This document shows positions 7,357 to 15,104 of a stretch of DNA of 16,460 bases, one piece after another. Origin of the DNA: Dehalococcoidia bacterium (lineage in GTDB: Bacteria > Chloroflexota > Dehalococcoidia > Lucifugimonadales > UBA3495); NCBI GenBank assembly GCA_003523055.1, contig DPHC01000001.1, positions 103,475 through 119,934 of the forward strand, in the 5' to 3' direction. Under the pieces are notes generated by a model. That model searched no databases and was not told the origin of the DNA. It was given only the letters and a program-made list of their open reading frames with translations. Every line of letters starts with the position of its first letter. The first letter of the stretch is position 1. The translations under genes were made by a program, and so were the position numbers.

Positions 7357-10300
7357 TTATCCCTTACTCGATACTTGATTGGCCCGTTGTTCAAGAACTC
7401 TTTTATAGTCTCGGGGCATAATTTTCTTGAAATTTATGAATTCATTCTCCCAGTTGTTTAGAATATTTTTAGCTTTTATGCTGCCTGTTTCATGATGGTG
7501 ATTATTAATCAATTCTTTCAAACTTTGAATATCCTCAGTTTCACTGAGTTTCTCTAAGTCTGCTAAACCATCATTGAATCTATCACAGAATGTATTATCT
7601 TTATCGTATACATAAGCTATTCCTCCGCTCATACCAGCTGCGAAGTTTCTCCCGGTTTCCCCTAAAACGACTACAGTACCACCTGTCATGTATTCGCAAC
7701 AGTGGTCTCCTACGCCTTCTATGACGGTCTTACATCCGCTATTTCGTACTGCGAATCTTTCACCACCTTTTCCGTAAATGTAAGCTTCTCCACCTGTCGC
7801 GCCATATAGGGCTACGTTTCCGATAATAATATTATCTTCTGGAGTGAATGTGGATTTTGGAGGTGGTACTATTGTTATTTTACCTCCACCCATACCTTTT
7901 GCGAGATAATCATTAGTATCACCATGTAATGCTATAGAAATACCTTTAGACAAAAATGCACCAAAGCTTTGCCCTGCCGACCCATTTAATTTTATGTTAA
8001 TGGTATTGTCAGGGAGTCCGGTCTCACCGTACTTTTTCGCTACTGTTCCACTTAACATTGCACCGAAGCTGCGATTGTAGTTAAAGATGTCTAATTCTAT
8101 TGTTTTATTTGATAGATTTTGAATACTGTCATCAAATACTTCTATTAATTGTTTATCTAGGGCTTTATCTAGTCCATGATCTTGGCTTTCTGTACAGTGA
8201 ATGCTTACATTTTTACCAGCTTTTGGCATGTACAATAATCTGGATAAGTCGATTCCTTGAAGTTTGGGATGGTCTGTTGCGATACTATCTTTTTGTTTTA
8301 GGTTATCCATACGTCCTACCATGTCTGCGACTGTAGAGAATCCTAATTCTGCCATAATTTCGCGTAGTTCTTCTGCAACGAAGTAGAAATAATTAATGAG
8401 ATATTCTGGCTTTCCAGCGAATTGTTTCCTGAGTTCAGGGTCTTGCGTGGCAATACCAACAGAACAAGTATTCAAGTGGCATTTTTTAAGCATAATACAT
8501 CCATTTACAATCAAGGCTGCGGTTGCGATACCAAATTCTTCAGCCCCTAGTAAAGCAGCTATAGCTACGTCTCTGCCAGTTTTTAGTTGTCCGTCTGTCT
8601 GCACTACAATGCGACTTCGTAAGTTATTGGCGACTAGGACTTGTTGAGTTTCAGCTAGGCCGATTTCCCAAGGAGTACCGGCGTGTTTTATAGATGATTC
8701 TGCTGACGCTCCAGTGCCGCCATCGTGTCCGCTAATTAGTACTACATCACCGTGCCCTTTTGAGACTCCAGCTGCAATGGTACCTACTCCAACTTCTGAC
8801 ACTAATTTGACTTGGATTCTTGCACTTGGGTTTGCGTTCTTAAGGTCATGAATTAATTGAGCGAGGTCTTCGATAGAATATATATCATGGTGAGGGGGAG
8901 GCGAAATGAGTTCTACTCCAGGAGTTGTGTTACGAATCCATCCTATATAGTCATCAACTTTGTGCCCTGGCAATTGCCCGCCCTCTCCAGGTTTGGCTCC
9001 TTGAGCCATTTTGATTTGTAAATCAGTAGCATTTATTAGATATGTCGGAGTGACTCCGAATCTTCCAGAAGCGACTTGCTTGATTGCGCTATTTCTAGAG
9101 TCTCCGTTTTCATCAAGGTTATATCTACTAGGATCTTCACCACCTTCTCCAGTGTTGCTTCTACCACCTATTCGGTTCATAGCAATTGCTAGAGTTTCAT
9201 GAGCTTCTTTGCTTATGGATCCTAGTGATATGGCACCAGTGGCAAACCTTTTCACTATATCTGAGGCAGGCTCAACGGATTCTAAAGGGATAGCAGTTTC
9301 TGTTTGTTGAAAATCTAGTAATCCTCGTATTGTGGCTGCGTAATATGTTTGATCGTCAGATATCTTGGCAAATTCTTTATAAATTTTAGAGCTATTGGTT
9401 TTAGCTGCAAATTGAAGTTTTGAAATGCTTTCGGGATTCCATTGATGGAATTCCCCATGTCTTCTCCATTGATATGCCCCACCCATTGCAAGGTCTGGGT
9501 TTGCAGATACTTCGGTTTGATTAAAGGTACTGTGATGACGTTCTAAGCTTTCTGTTTCTATAACTTCTAAGCCTATGCCGCCTATTCTAGAAGATGTGCC
9601 AGTGAAGTATTCTCCTATGAATTTATCATCCAGTCCTATAGCTTCAAAAATTTGGGCTCCTCTGTAGCTTTGGACAGTCGAAATTCCCATTTTAGACATA
9701 ACTTTCAGCACGCCTTTTTCAACGGCCTTGATATAATTATGTTCTACTGAGTCTGGGTCAGTACTGAGGATTCCTTTATGAGATAGTTCTCGTACTGTAG
9801 CGATTGCACCGTAAGGGTTTATAGCGCCTGCTCCATATCCAATTAGAAGGCATATATGCTGTATTTCTCGAGGATCAGCTGATTCAACTACTAACCCCAC
9901 TTGAGTTCTCAGTCCGGCTTTTATTAGGCCATGGTGAGTAGCAGATGTAGCTAATAATGCCGGTATGGGTATAGCATCACTATTTATACCACGATCGCTT
10001 AAAATTACTATAGAAGCGCCTGCATTGACTGCCTCAATAACAGATTCCTTAAGATGCTCAATAGCGTCTTTAAGATTTATTTTTTTCGGATTGTAAAGGA
10101 TGCTGACGGTAGTGGAGTTTATTCCTAGTTTATTGAGTACTTTTACTTCTTCTATCTGGTTATTGTCTAATATTGGAGACTCCAACCATAGTTGATTGCA
10201 ATGTTCTGGGGTTTCAGCAAACAGGTTTTTCTGAGACCCAATAAATCCTGATATAGATGTCACTAATTCTTCACGGATGGCGTCTAATGGCGGATTGGTA

Positions 10301-11880
10301 ACTTGTGCAAATAGTTGTTTGAAGTAATTAGATAAAATTTGATGCTCTCTAGATAACACGGCCAATGGAGCGTCATTTCCCATAGACCCAGTTGGCTCAT
10401 AGGCCGTGTTGGCCATAGGAGTGAGGAGAATTCTTATTTCTTCTTCGGTATATCCGTAGACTTTTTGGGTATTTAAAAGGCTATCACCAGTTAATTCATC
10501 TTCAGTAGTTTGGACATTGCCTTCCAATTCTACGGAATTTTCAGTTATCCATTCACCATAAGGATTCTTCTTAGATAAGTTTTCCTTTACCTCTTGATCA
10601 CCAATGATTCTACCTTCTTCTAGGTCTACTAAGAACATTCTCCCAGGTTGCAACCGGCCTTTAAGCTCTATTTCGCTAGGATCCATTGGTAGGACTCCTG
10701 TTTCAGATGACATTACGAGTTTACCTGTTTTAGTAACAGTGTACCTAAACGGACGGAGTCCATTTCTGTCCAGTACTGCACAGATTTTTTTGCCATCAGC
10801 AGCTACAATCATGGCGGGTCCGTCCCAGGGCTCCATCATTGATGAATGGTATTTATAAAAGTCTTTTTTGTATTCTGGAATGTCTTGGTTTTGCTCCCAT
10901 GCTTCAGGTATCATCATCATCAAAGAATGGTCTAGGCTTCTACCAGTCATTAATAGTAATTCTAATCCGTTATCAAATGAGGCTGTATCGCTAGCTCCTT
11001 CGGTGGTAACCGGTAAGATCTTCGATATGTCGTCGCCAAGTATGTTTGATTCGAACTGAGGCTCTCTGGATTTCATCCAATTGATATTGCCTCTTACTGT
11101 GTTTATTTCACCGTTATGTGCCAAATACCTATATGGATGAGCTAATTTCCAGTGTCCCAATGTGTTAGTACTGAATCTAGAGTGAACTAATGCTACTGCG
11201 CTTGTACAGGCTTCATTTTGAAGGTCTGTGTAGAATTGATCAACTTGTTCGGATAGTAGCAGTCCTTTATAAACTAAAGTCATACTAGATAAACTGGAGA
11301 TGTAAAAATAGTCTAATTGATCTTCTGAGATTCCTATTTCATTAACTTTAGATTCTATGTCTTTTCGTAAAACGTATAGTTTTTGTTCTAACGTATCAGG
11401 TTCTATTTGCTGTTTATCTACAATAAATTGCCATATAGACGGTGCCACTTTTCGAGCATCGCTTCCAATGGTTTTTGAATTAACAGGAACTTTCCTCCAC
11501 ACAACCAATGACATCCCAGCTTGCTCTATAGATTCGTTTATGACTGTTTTTATGTTTTCAGCTAAGTCTCTTTTCGGTGGTAAGAATGTCATTCCTACTC
11601 CGTAATCACCTGCAGCTGGAAGTATATACCCTTCTGATTCAGATTCTTGTTCGTATAAAGCATGCGGAATTTGAATTAGAATTCCTGCTCCGTCGCCAGT
11701 CTCGGGATCACTTCCTGCAGCCCCTCTGTGGTGTAAGTTACATAATACTTTTAGGCCGTCTTCAATGATTTGGTGAGATTTAGCACCATTAATATCAGCT
11801 ACTAACCCGACACCACAGGCATCGTGTTCAGTTGATGGTTCATATAAACCATTTATAGCGATATCTTTTAGATGATTCAT
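7357..11880 (-). CDS. gltB: Glutamate synthase large (alpha) subunit
   Basis: This 1507-residue enzyme makes two glutamates from glutamine and 2-oxoglutarate, the GOGAT half of ammonium assimilation. Domains in order: a class II glutamine amidotransferase starting at nucleophile C22 (HDACGVG), so 21 residues are a propeptide to be removed; a central linker domain at about 470-760; the FMN-binding TIM-barrel synthase domain at about 830-1200, with GGEDPSRY near 917 and the loop GQLPGHKVDDYIGWIR near 970-985; and the GXGXG beta-helix at about 1240-1460. The 3Fe-4S cysteines are C1128, C1134 and C1139 (CIMLKKCHLNTC), with the spacing of the E. coli enzyme. The adjacent gltD marks it as the NAD(P)H form and not the ferredoxin form. 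The ribosome site is weak (GGGA ten bases before ATG). The frame is intact throughout. Confidence 0.99.
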   Translation of the reverse strand: MNHLKDIAINGLYEPSTEHDACGVGLVADINGAKSHQIIEDGLKVLCNLHHRGAAGSDPETGDGAGILIQIPHALYEQESESEGYILPAAGDYGVGMTFLPPKRDLAENIKTVINESIEQAGMSLVVWRKVPVNSKTIGSDARKVAPSIWQFIVDKQQIEPDTLEQKLYVLRKDIESKVNEIGISEDQLDYFYISSLSSMTLVYKGLLLSEQVDQFYTDLQNEACTSAVALVHSRFSTNTLGHWKLAHPYRYLAHNGEINTVRGNINWMKSREPQFESNILGDDISKILPVTTEGASDTASFDNGLELLLMTGRSLDHSLMMMIPEAWEQNQDIPEYKKDFYKYHSSMMEPWDGPAMIVAADGKKICAVLDRNGLRPFRYTVTKTGKLVMSSETGVLPMDPSEIELKGRLQPGRMFLVDLEEGRIIGDQEVKENLSKKNPYGEWITENSVELEGNVQTTEDELTGDSLLNTQKVYGYTEEEIRILLTPMANTAYEPTGSMGNDAPLAVLSREHQILSNYFKQLFAQVTNPPLDAIREELVTSISGFIGSQKNLFAETPEHCNQLWLESPILDNNQIEEVKVLNKLGINSTTVSILYNPKKINLKDAIEHLKESVIEAVNAGASIVILSDRGINSDAIPIPALLATSATHHGLIKAGLRTQVGLVVESADPREIQHICLLIGYGAGAINPYGAIATVRELSHKGILSTDPDSVEHNYIKAVEKGVLKVMSKMGISTVQSYRGAQIFEAIGLDDKFIGEYFTGTSSRIGGIGLEVIETESLERHHSTFNQTEVSANPDLAMGGAYQWRRHGEFHQWNPESISKLQFAAKTNSSKIYKEFAKISDDQTYYAATIRGLLDFQQTETAIPLESVEPASDIVKRFATGAISLGSISKEAHETLAIAMNRIGGRSNTGEGGEDPSRYNLDENGDSRNSAIKQVASGRFGVTPTYLINATDLQIKMAQGAKPGEGGQLPGHKVDDYIGWIRNTTPGVELISPPPHHDIYSIEDLAQLIHDLKNANPSARIQVKLVSEVGVGTIAAGVSKGHGDVVLISGHDGGTGASAESSIKHAGTPWEIGLAETQQVLVANNLRSRIVVQTDGQLKTGRDVAIAALLGAEEFGIATAALIVNGCIMLKKCHLNTCSVGIATQDPELRKQFAGKPEYLINYFYFVAEELREIMAELGFSTVADMVGRMDNLKQKDSIATDHPKLQGIDLSRLLYMPKAGKNVSIHCTESQDHGLDKALDKQLIEVFDDSIQNLSNKTIELDIFNYNRSFGAMLSGTVAKKYGETGLPDNTINIKLNGSAGQSFGAFLSKGISIALHGDTNDYLAKGMGGGKITIVPPPKSTFTPEDNIIIGNVALYGATGGEAYIYGKGGERFAVRNSGCKTVIEGVGDHCCEYMTGGTVVVLGETGRNFAAGMSGGIAYVYDKDNTFCDRFNDGLADLEKLSETEDIQSLKELINNHHHETGSIKAKNILNNWENEFINFKKIMPRDYKRVLEQRANQVSSKG

Positions 11881-11916
11881 TTAGTTTATTCCCAGTATCT
11901 ATTTACAATTAAGTTG

Positions 11917-11965
11917 ACATAATTTTGTACTGTTAGATTTCTCATTTACTGTGCCAAAATTATGT
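11917..11965. repeat. Perfect 11-bp inverted repeat upstream of gltB
   Basis: ACATAATTTTG at 11917-11927 and CAAAATTATGT at 11955-11965 are exact reverse complements separated by 27 bp. The left arm lies 37 bp before the gltB start codon. The right arm overlaps a candidate minus-strand -10 (CATAAT, 11964-11959). The arrangement could be a paired operator for a nitrogen-responsive repressor or activator, or, if transcription starts further upstream, a leader hairpin. AT-rich arms raise the chance of coincidence. Confidence 0.45.
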
Positions 11966-11999
11966 GTCTATAACAATCACTCGCAAGGTACAGATTATA
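11959..11999 (-). promoter_or_regulatory. Candidate gltB promoter region
   Basis: Two minus-strand candidates are visible. One is TTGCGA (11986-11981), 16 bp, then CATAAT (11964-11959), giving a leader of about 72 nt. The other is a perfect TATAAT (11999-11994) with a poor -35, giving a leader of about 107 nt that would contain the whole 11917-11965 inverted repeat. I cannot choose between them by eye. Confidence 0.35.
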
Positions 12000-12055
12000 C
12001 ACTCAGATTGCCCTCTTGAGTAGTCCCTAAATATAAAATTACGATATATACTAGG

Positions 12056-12064
12056 TGGTATAAT
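12056..12064 (+). promoter_or_regulatory. Extended -10 promoter of rsfS
   Basis: The sequence TGGTATAAT (12056-12064) is an exact extended -10 element (TGN then the consensus TATAAT). There is no good -35 at 17 bp, which extended -10 promoters tolerate. Start of transcription is expected near 12071, only about 15 nt before the proposed CTG start of rsfS, with GAGGT (12075-12079) in the leader. Confidence 0.6.
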
Positions 12065-12085
12065 AAATAAAAAAGAGGTCACATT

Positions 12086-12430
12086 CTGGAGCCAATAGAT
12101 TTATCCCAAGAAGTAGTAGAAATAGTATCCGATAGACTTGCAGAGAACATCGTTCTTTTAGATGTTACAAAACAAGCCATTTTTACTGATTATTTTGTTT
12201 TAATGACTTGTAACTCAGCTCGTCATATCGAAGCATTATCTTATGATATCGAAATGTTATTACACCAAAAAGGTTGCATGATGCTTCGTAAAGAAGGTAT
12301 ACCAACTTCTGGGTGGCTCATTTTAGATTACAGCGGGGTCGTAATACATTTATTTGAAGAAGAAAAACGAGACTACTATAACTTGGAAGATGTTTGGTCT
12401 TCCGCTTCTGAAATTGTTAGGATTCTCTAA
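12086..12430 (+). CDS. rsfS: Ribosomal silencing factor RsfS (Iojap/DUF143), non-ATG start
   Basis: RsfS binds ribosomal protein uL14 on the 50S subunit and blocks subunit joining when nutrients are short. Family signatures run through the frame: ENIVLLDV, the FTDYFVLMTCNSARHIEALS segment, GWLILDYSGVVIHLF and EEEKRDYYNLEDVW. The first ATG in frame (12203) would cut off about 39 residues, including the conserved LLDV and TDYFV strands. The frame is open upstream to a TAA at 12068-12070, and between that stop and 12203 it has no ATG, GTG or TTG codon. The best start is CTG at 12086, seven bases after the AGAGG core of AGAGGT (12074-12079), giving 114 residues, a normal length. ATT at 12083 is the alternative (115 residues). 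An extended -10 promoter at 12056-12064 leaves no room for an earlier start. The 3' end overlaps ndk by 14 bp tail to tail. Identity is firm; the start is inferred. Confidence 0.9.
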   Translation: MEPIDLSQEVVEIVSDRLAENIVLLDVTKQAIFTDYFVLMTCNSARHIEALSYDIEMLLHQKGCMMLRKEGIPTSGWLILDYSGVVIHLFEEEKRDYYNLEDVWSSASEIVRIL

Positions 12431-12869
12431 CCCAACTATCTACTGTTTTAGTGTAATCAATCAATTCTTCAGGCTTAAAAAATATATTTAATTCTTTAGC
12501 AGCATTTTCAGGACTGTCTGATCCATGCACTACGTTTCTTCCTATATCTACTGCAAAGTCACCTCTGATTGTTCCAGGAGCGGCGCCTACTGGATTGGTA
12601 GCACCCATAGTTCCTCGGCATATTTCAATACAATTATTGCCTTCAAAGGCCATAGCTACCAAAGGTCCAGATGTTATAAAAGATACTAATCCATCAAAGA
12701 AAGGTTTGCCCTTATGTTCTCCGTAATGCTCTTCAGCAACTTCAGTTTTTAATTGATGTAATTTTAATCCTATTAATTTTAATCCACGGTTTTCAAATCT
12801 TGAAATTATTTCTCCGACAATAGATCTCTGAACTCCGTCAGGTTTTACTAAAATTAGCGTTCGTTCCAT
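12417..12869 (-). CDS. ndk: Nucleoside diphosphate kinase
   Basis: A 150-residue enzyme that transfers the gamma-phosphate from ATP to other nucleoside diphosphates through a phosphohistidine, keeping NTP and dNTP pools balanced. All key residues are visible: K9 in LVKPDG, the HYGEHKGKPFF segment (48-58), R85 in CRGTMGATNP, R102, N112 and the catalytic H115 in NVVHGSDSPENA. The length is typical. It is the last gene of the thiL-tsaE-tsaB-ndk run, 12 bp after tsaB, with an A-rich leader and a weak ribosome site (GAGAAAAATA before ATG). Its end overlaps rsfS by 14 bp. Confidence 0.99.
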   Translation of the reverse strand: MERTLILVKPDGVQRSIVGEIISRFENRGLKLIGLKLHQLKTEVAEEHYGEHKGKPFFDGLVSFITSGPLVAMAFEGNNCIEICRGTMGATNPVGAAPGTIRGDFAVDIGRNVVHGSDSPENAAKELNIFFKPEELIDYTKTVDSWVRES

Positions 12870-12881
12870 TATTTTTCTCTA

Positions 12882-13550
12882 CTATTTTTTTTTCTTAGAT
12901 GGTTGGCCTATGCTAGGAGGCCTAGCATAGATCGCTTCTATCTCGTTTAGTGAATTGTGCGCACCTGCGTTTTCTCTGGTTTCTGTCGTTATTCCTAGTG
13001 ACCACATTCTGGTTAATTGTGATGACCAACGTATAAAATGTCTATTGTTAATTGTTAAATCTTGTTGGTAAGCATTAACTGCCTCACCACAGATAATGGT
13101 TTCTACTGGTATTTGGCTGATAACTTCATCAATGGGTCCAACTTTGTCCTCGTTGATTTTATCTCCTTTTGTATCATATTCCGCATAGGACACCATACCT
13201 TTTCCAGCTTCAATTATAGAACAAGCTTTCATCCCTGAAGTTTGCATTGGGAAACATTCTAAGTCCAGTGTGTTAACTCCATAAATTGGTATTTTATTGG
13301 CAAATGCTATAGTTTTGGCCACACTTATACCAGATCTTACTGAGCTATACCCACCTGGTCCTAAAGCTATTCCTACTCCACTTATATTTGAAAAATTGTC
13401 TGGTTCTGAACCAAACATCTCCTCTAACGCTATAAAAAGTTGCTGGGAGTGATTGTACTGTGAAAACCAAGTTTTAGTTTGAACAAATTGTCCTTGCTCG
13501 AAAGTTGCTACCCCTGCATTTTTGGTAGAAGTGTCTATTAGTAATAACAT
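12882..13550 (-). CDS. tsaB: tRNA t6A37 threonylcarbamoyltransferase subunit TsaB
   Basis: A 222-residue ASKHA-fold protein that partners TsaD and TsaE to place threonylcarbamoyl on A37 of ANN-decoding tRNAs. Signatures are the N-terminal LLLIDTST (2-9), NHSQQL (33-38) and the TsaB/TsaD motif GVGIALGPGGYSSVRSGISVAK (58-79, where GPGSFTGLR is usual). The C-terminus ends in a run of four lysines encoded by a nine-base A homopolymer, a possible slippage site. tsaE lies 20 bp upstream. In Bacillus the matching cluster is thiL-tsaE-tsaB-rimI-tsaD; here rimI and tsaD are absent and ndk follows, so TsaD must be encoded elsewhere. The ribosome site is weak, and the ATG start fits the family N-terminus. 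Confidence 0.93.
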   Translation of the reverse strand: MLLLIDTSTKNAGVATFEQGQFVQTKTWFSQYNHSQQLFIALEEMFGSEPDNFSNISGVGIALGPGGYSSVRSGISVAKTIAFANKIPIYGVNTLDLECFPMQTSGMKACSIIEAGKGMVSYAEYDTKGDKINEDKVGPIDEVISQIPVETIICGEAVNAYQQDLTINNRHFIRWSSQLTRMWSLGITTETRENAGAHNSLNEIEAIYARPPSIGQPSKKKK

Positions 13551-13570
13551 GTAATGATTAATCAGCTCGT

Positions 13571-14047
13571 TTATTTAATTTGTGCCAAGGCATCCCATAA
13601 TTCTATATGCCTAAAGTTAGAACTGTCTAGTTCAAATTCGAATGTGCGTTTTTCAGAATCTTCACCATGATCCATTAAAACTTTAATTGAATCTTCAGGG
13701 AATAATGCATCTCCTCGCTCTGCCCATTCTATGACACATACCGTTTCATCATTAAATTGATCTTGAATGCCTAAGTCCCAGACTTCTTCTATTTTGTTTA
13801 GTCTGTAAAGATCCCAATGTGTTAGGGTGATGTCACCATCGTAGGAAGACATTAAAGTAAAACTAGGGCTCCGTATTGGATCTGTAATATTTAGTGATGC
13901 AGCTATCCCTTGTGTTAAAACTGTCTTACCTGCTCCGAAAGGGCCATATAGTAAAACTACATCCCCTCCAGTTACCCATTTCCCAATGGTATTTCCGATT
14001 GATATCGTATGTTCTTGGCTTGTACTTGTGATTTTGTATTTATTCAC
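13571..14047 (-). CDS. tsaE: tRNA t6A37 biosynthesis ATPase TsaE
   Basis: A 158-residue P-loop ATPase that binds and resets the TsaB-TsaD complex during t6A synthesis. Walker A is GPFGAGKT (35-42). The family-specific switch segments are SPSFTL (60-65), HWDLYRL (77-83) and VIEWAER (105-111). The start is GTG at 14047-14045, inside the end of thiL: the two genes overlap by 8 bp, so translation is probably coupled. No internal ATG occurs early enough to preserve the first strand. The length is typical of the family. Confidence 0.95.
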   Translation of the reverse strand: MNKYKITSTSQEHTISIGNTIGKWVTGGDVVLLYGPFGAGKTVLTQGIAASLNITDPIRSPSFTLMSSYDGDITLTHWDLYRLNKIEEVWDLGIQDQFNDETVCVIEWAERGDALFPEDSIKVLMDHGEDSEKRTFEFELDSSNFRHIELWDALAQIK

Positions 14048-15038
14048 TGAAATGGTCCCATCCTTGGAATTTGCTTTTATCTAATTCTACCCCAGAATCA
14101 GTAAGAATTTTAATGTCTGGACCAGACGTTATTTCACCTATCACGAAACACTTTTCGGTTTGAGTTTGTAATTTCTGTAGATCGGTGGGTCTGATAGTTG
14201 CTAGTAAGACGTAATCTTCTCCGCCTGCCAGCGCTATATTAATATATTGATCAGGGAAACAATCAATCAGTTCTTGGTCTACTGGAACTTTGCTTGCGTT
14301 TATAATTGCTCCGCAGTTACTCTTTTTACATAATTTCTCTAAATCACTAACCAACCCATCACTTAGATCCATTGAACTTGTAGCAGGTAAATTGGAAAGA
14401 AGAATGCTTTCTGGGATGCTTGGTACTGGTTTTCTATGCTTGGACAGCAGTAATGTTTGGGTTTCAGATTCTGTAACACTTTCATTGCTTAGTAATAACA
14501 ATCCTCCTCTAGAAGACCCCACAGTATCAGTTAATATTACTAAATCGCCCGAAGTGGCTCCACTTCTAGTTATTGGTTCGTTGTCAGTGACGCCGATTAA
14601 AGAAACTGATATGAACATTGTCTCTGATTTAACCAAGTCTCCGCCAACTATTATCATGTCATATTGTTCGCTAATATTTGCGAAACCTTGGTATAACGAC
14701 TTTAAATCTTCAATTTTAGTTGTGGCTGGAGCGCCTATTGTTACAAGGCCATATGCAGGAATTCCTCCCATCGCTAGTATGTCGCTTATATTGGATGCTA
14801 ATGCTTTCCATCCGATATCGTGCCAAGAACTAAACTTGGTATTGAAATGTACATTTTCTACGCAGGTATCCATGGTAAACAACTCAGTTTTACCATTAGT
14901 AATCCATGCTGCCGCATCATCTCCGTTTGGAACTTTAAGAGAAGAAATATTAAATTCAGCGCTTTCTGGATGTGCTGAGGTTAATATATTGGACAACACC
15001 TCTATTAATTCGAATTCTCCGATATCGTTAATTAACAT
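14040..15038 (-). CDS. thiL: Thiamine-monophosphate kinase
   Basis: A 332-residue enzyme making thiamine diphosphate, the active cofactor, from thiamine monophosphate and ATP. It belongs to the PurM/SelD-like ATP-binding fold. Signatures in order: GEFELI (7-12), NGDDAA (38-43), MDTCVENVHF (56-65, where the family usually has D-x-x-VEGVHF), KALASNISDILAMGG (78-92), GGDL (132-135), SMDLSDGLVSDL (222-233) and AGGEDYVLL near 270. Acidic residues for Mg-ATP are all kept. It heads the operon with tsaE, tsaB and ndk, an association known from other bacteria. The ATG start has only a weak upstream purine stretch (TAAG). A consensus-like promoter lies just upstream. Confidence 0.96.
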   Translation of the reverse strand: MLINDIGEFELIEVLSNILTSAHPESAEFNISSLKVPNGDDAAAWITNGKTELFTMDTCVENVHFNTKFSSWHDIGWKALASNISDILAMGGIPAYGLVTIGAPATTKIEDLKSLYQGFANISEQYDMIIVGGDLVKSETMFISVSLIGVTDNEPITRSGATSGDLVILTDTVGSSRGGLLLLSNESVTESETQTLLLSKHRKPVPSIPESILLSNLPATSSMDLSDGLVSDLEKLCKKSNCGAIINASKVPVDQELIDCFPDQYINIALAGGEDYVLLATIRPTDLQKLQTQTEKCFVIGEITSGPDIKILTDSGVELDKSKFQGWDHFSE

Positions 15039-15076
15039 ATCTTATTTACTTTTAGTTTAGAATATGGTCATACCAA

Positions 15077-15104
15077 ATTATATATACCTAGGAAGGAATG
15101 TAAA
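15077..15104 (-). promoter_or_regulatory. Promoter of the thiL-tsaE-tsaB-ndk operon
   Basis: On the minus strand TTTACA (15104-15099), a 16-bp spacer and a perfect TATAAT (15082-15077) make a good sigma-70-like promoter, with a leader of about 32 nt before thiL. The -35 reaches into the ATG of the divergent gene at 15104, so the two signals share bases. Confidence 0.5.

Noticed and set aside
10604..11768. Several 60-85 codon plus-strand frames across gltB
   Set aside because: All lie antisense inside the continuous glutamate synthase large-subunit gene and have no domain signature.
11914..11940. Plus-strand promoter from a perfect TTGACA at 11914-11919
   Set aside because: No acceptable -10 lies 16-18 bp downstream, and the extended -10 at 12056 explains rsfS better.
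12203..12430. A 75-residue protein starting at the ATG at 12203
   Set aside because: It is the C-terminal two-thirds of RsfS; conserved residues continue in frame upstream to about 12086, so this ATG is internal.
14290..15060. A 256-codon open frame on the plus strand
   Set aside because: It is antisense to thiL, which has full family motifs on the minus strand; the plus-strand translation shows no recognisable domain and no good ribosome site.
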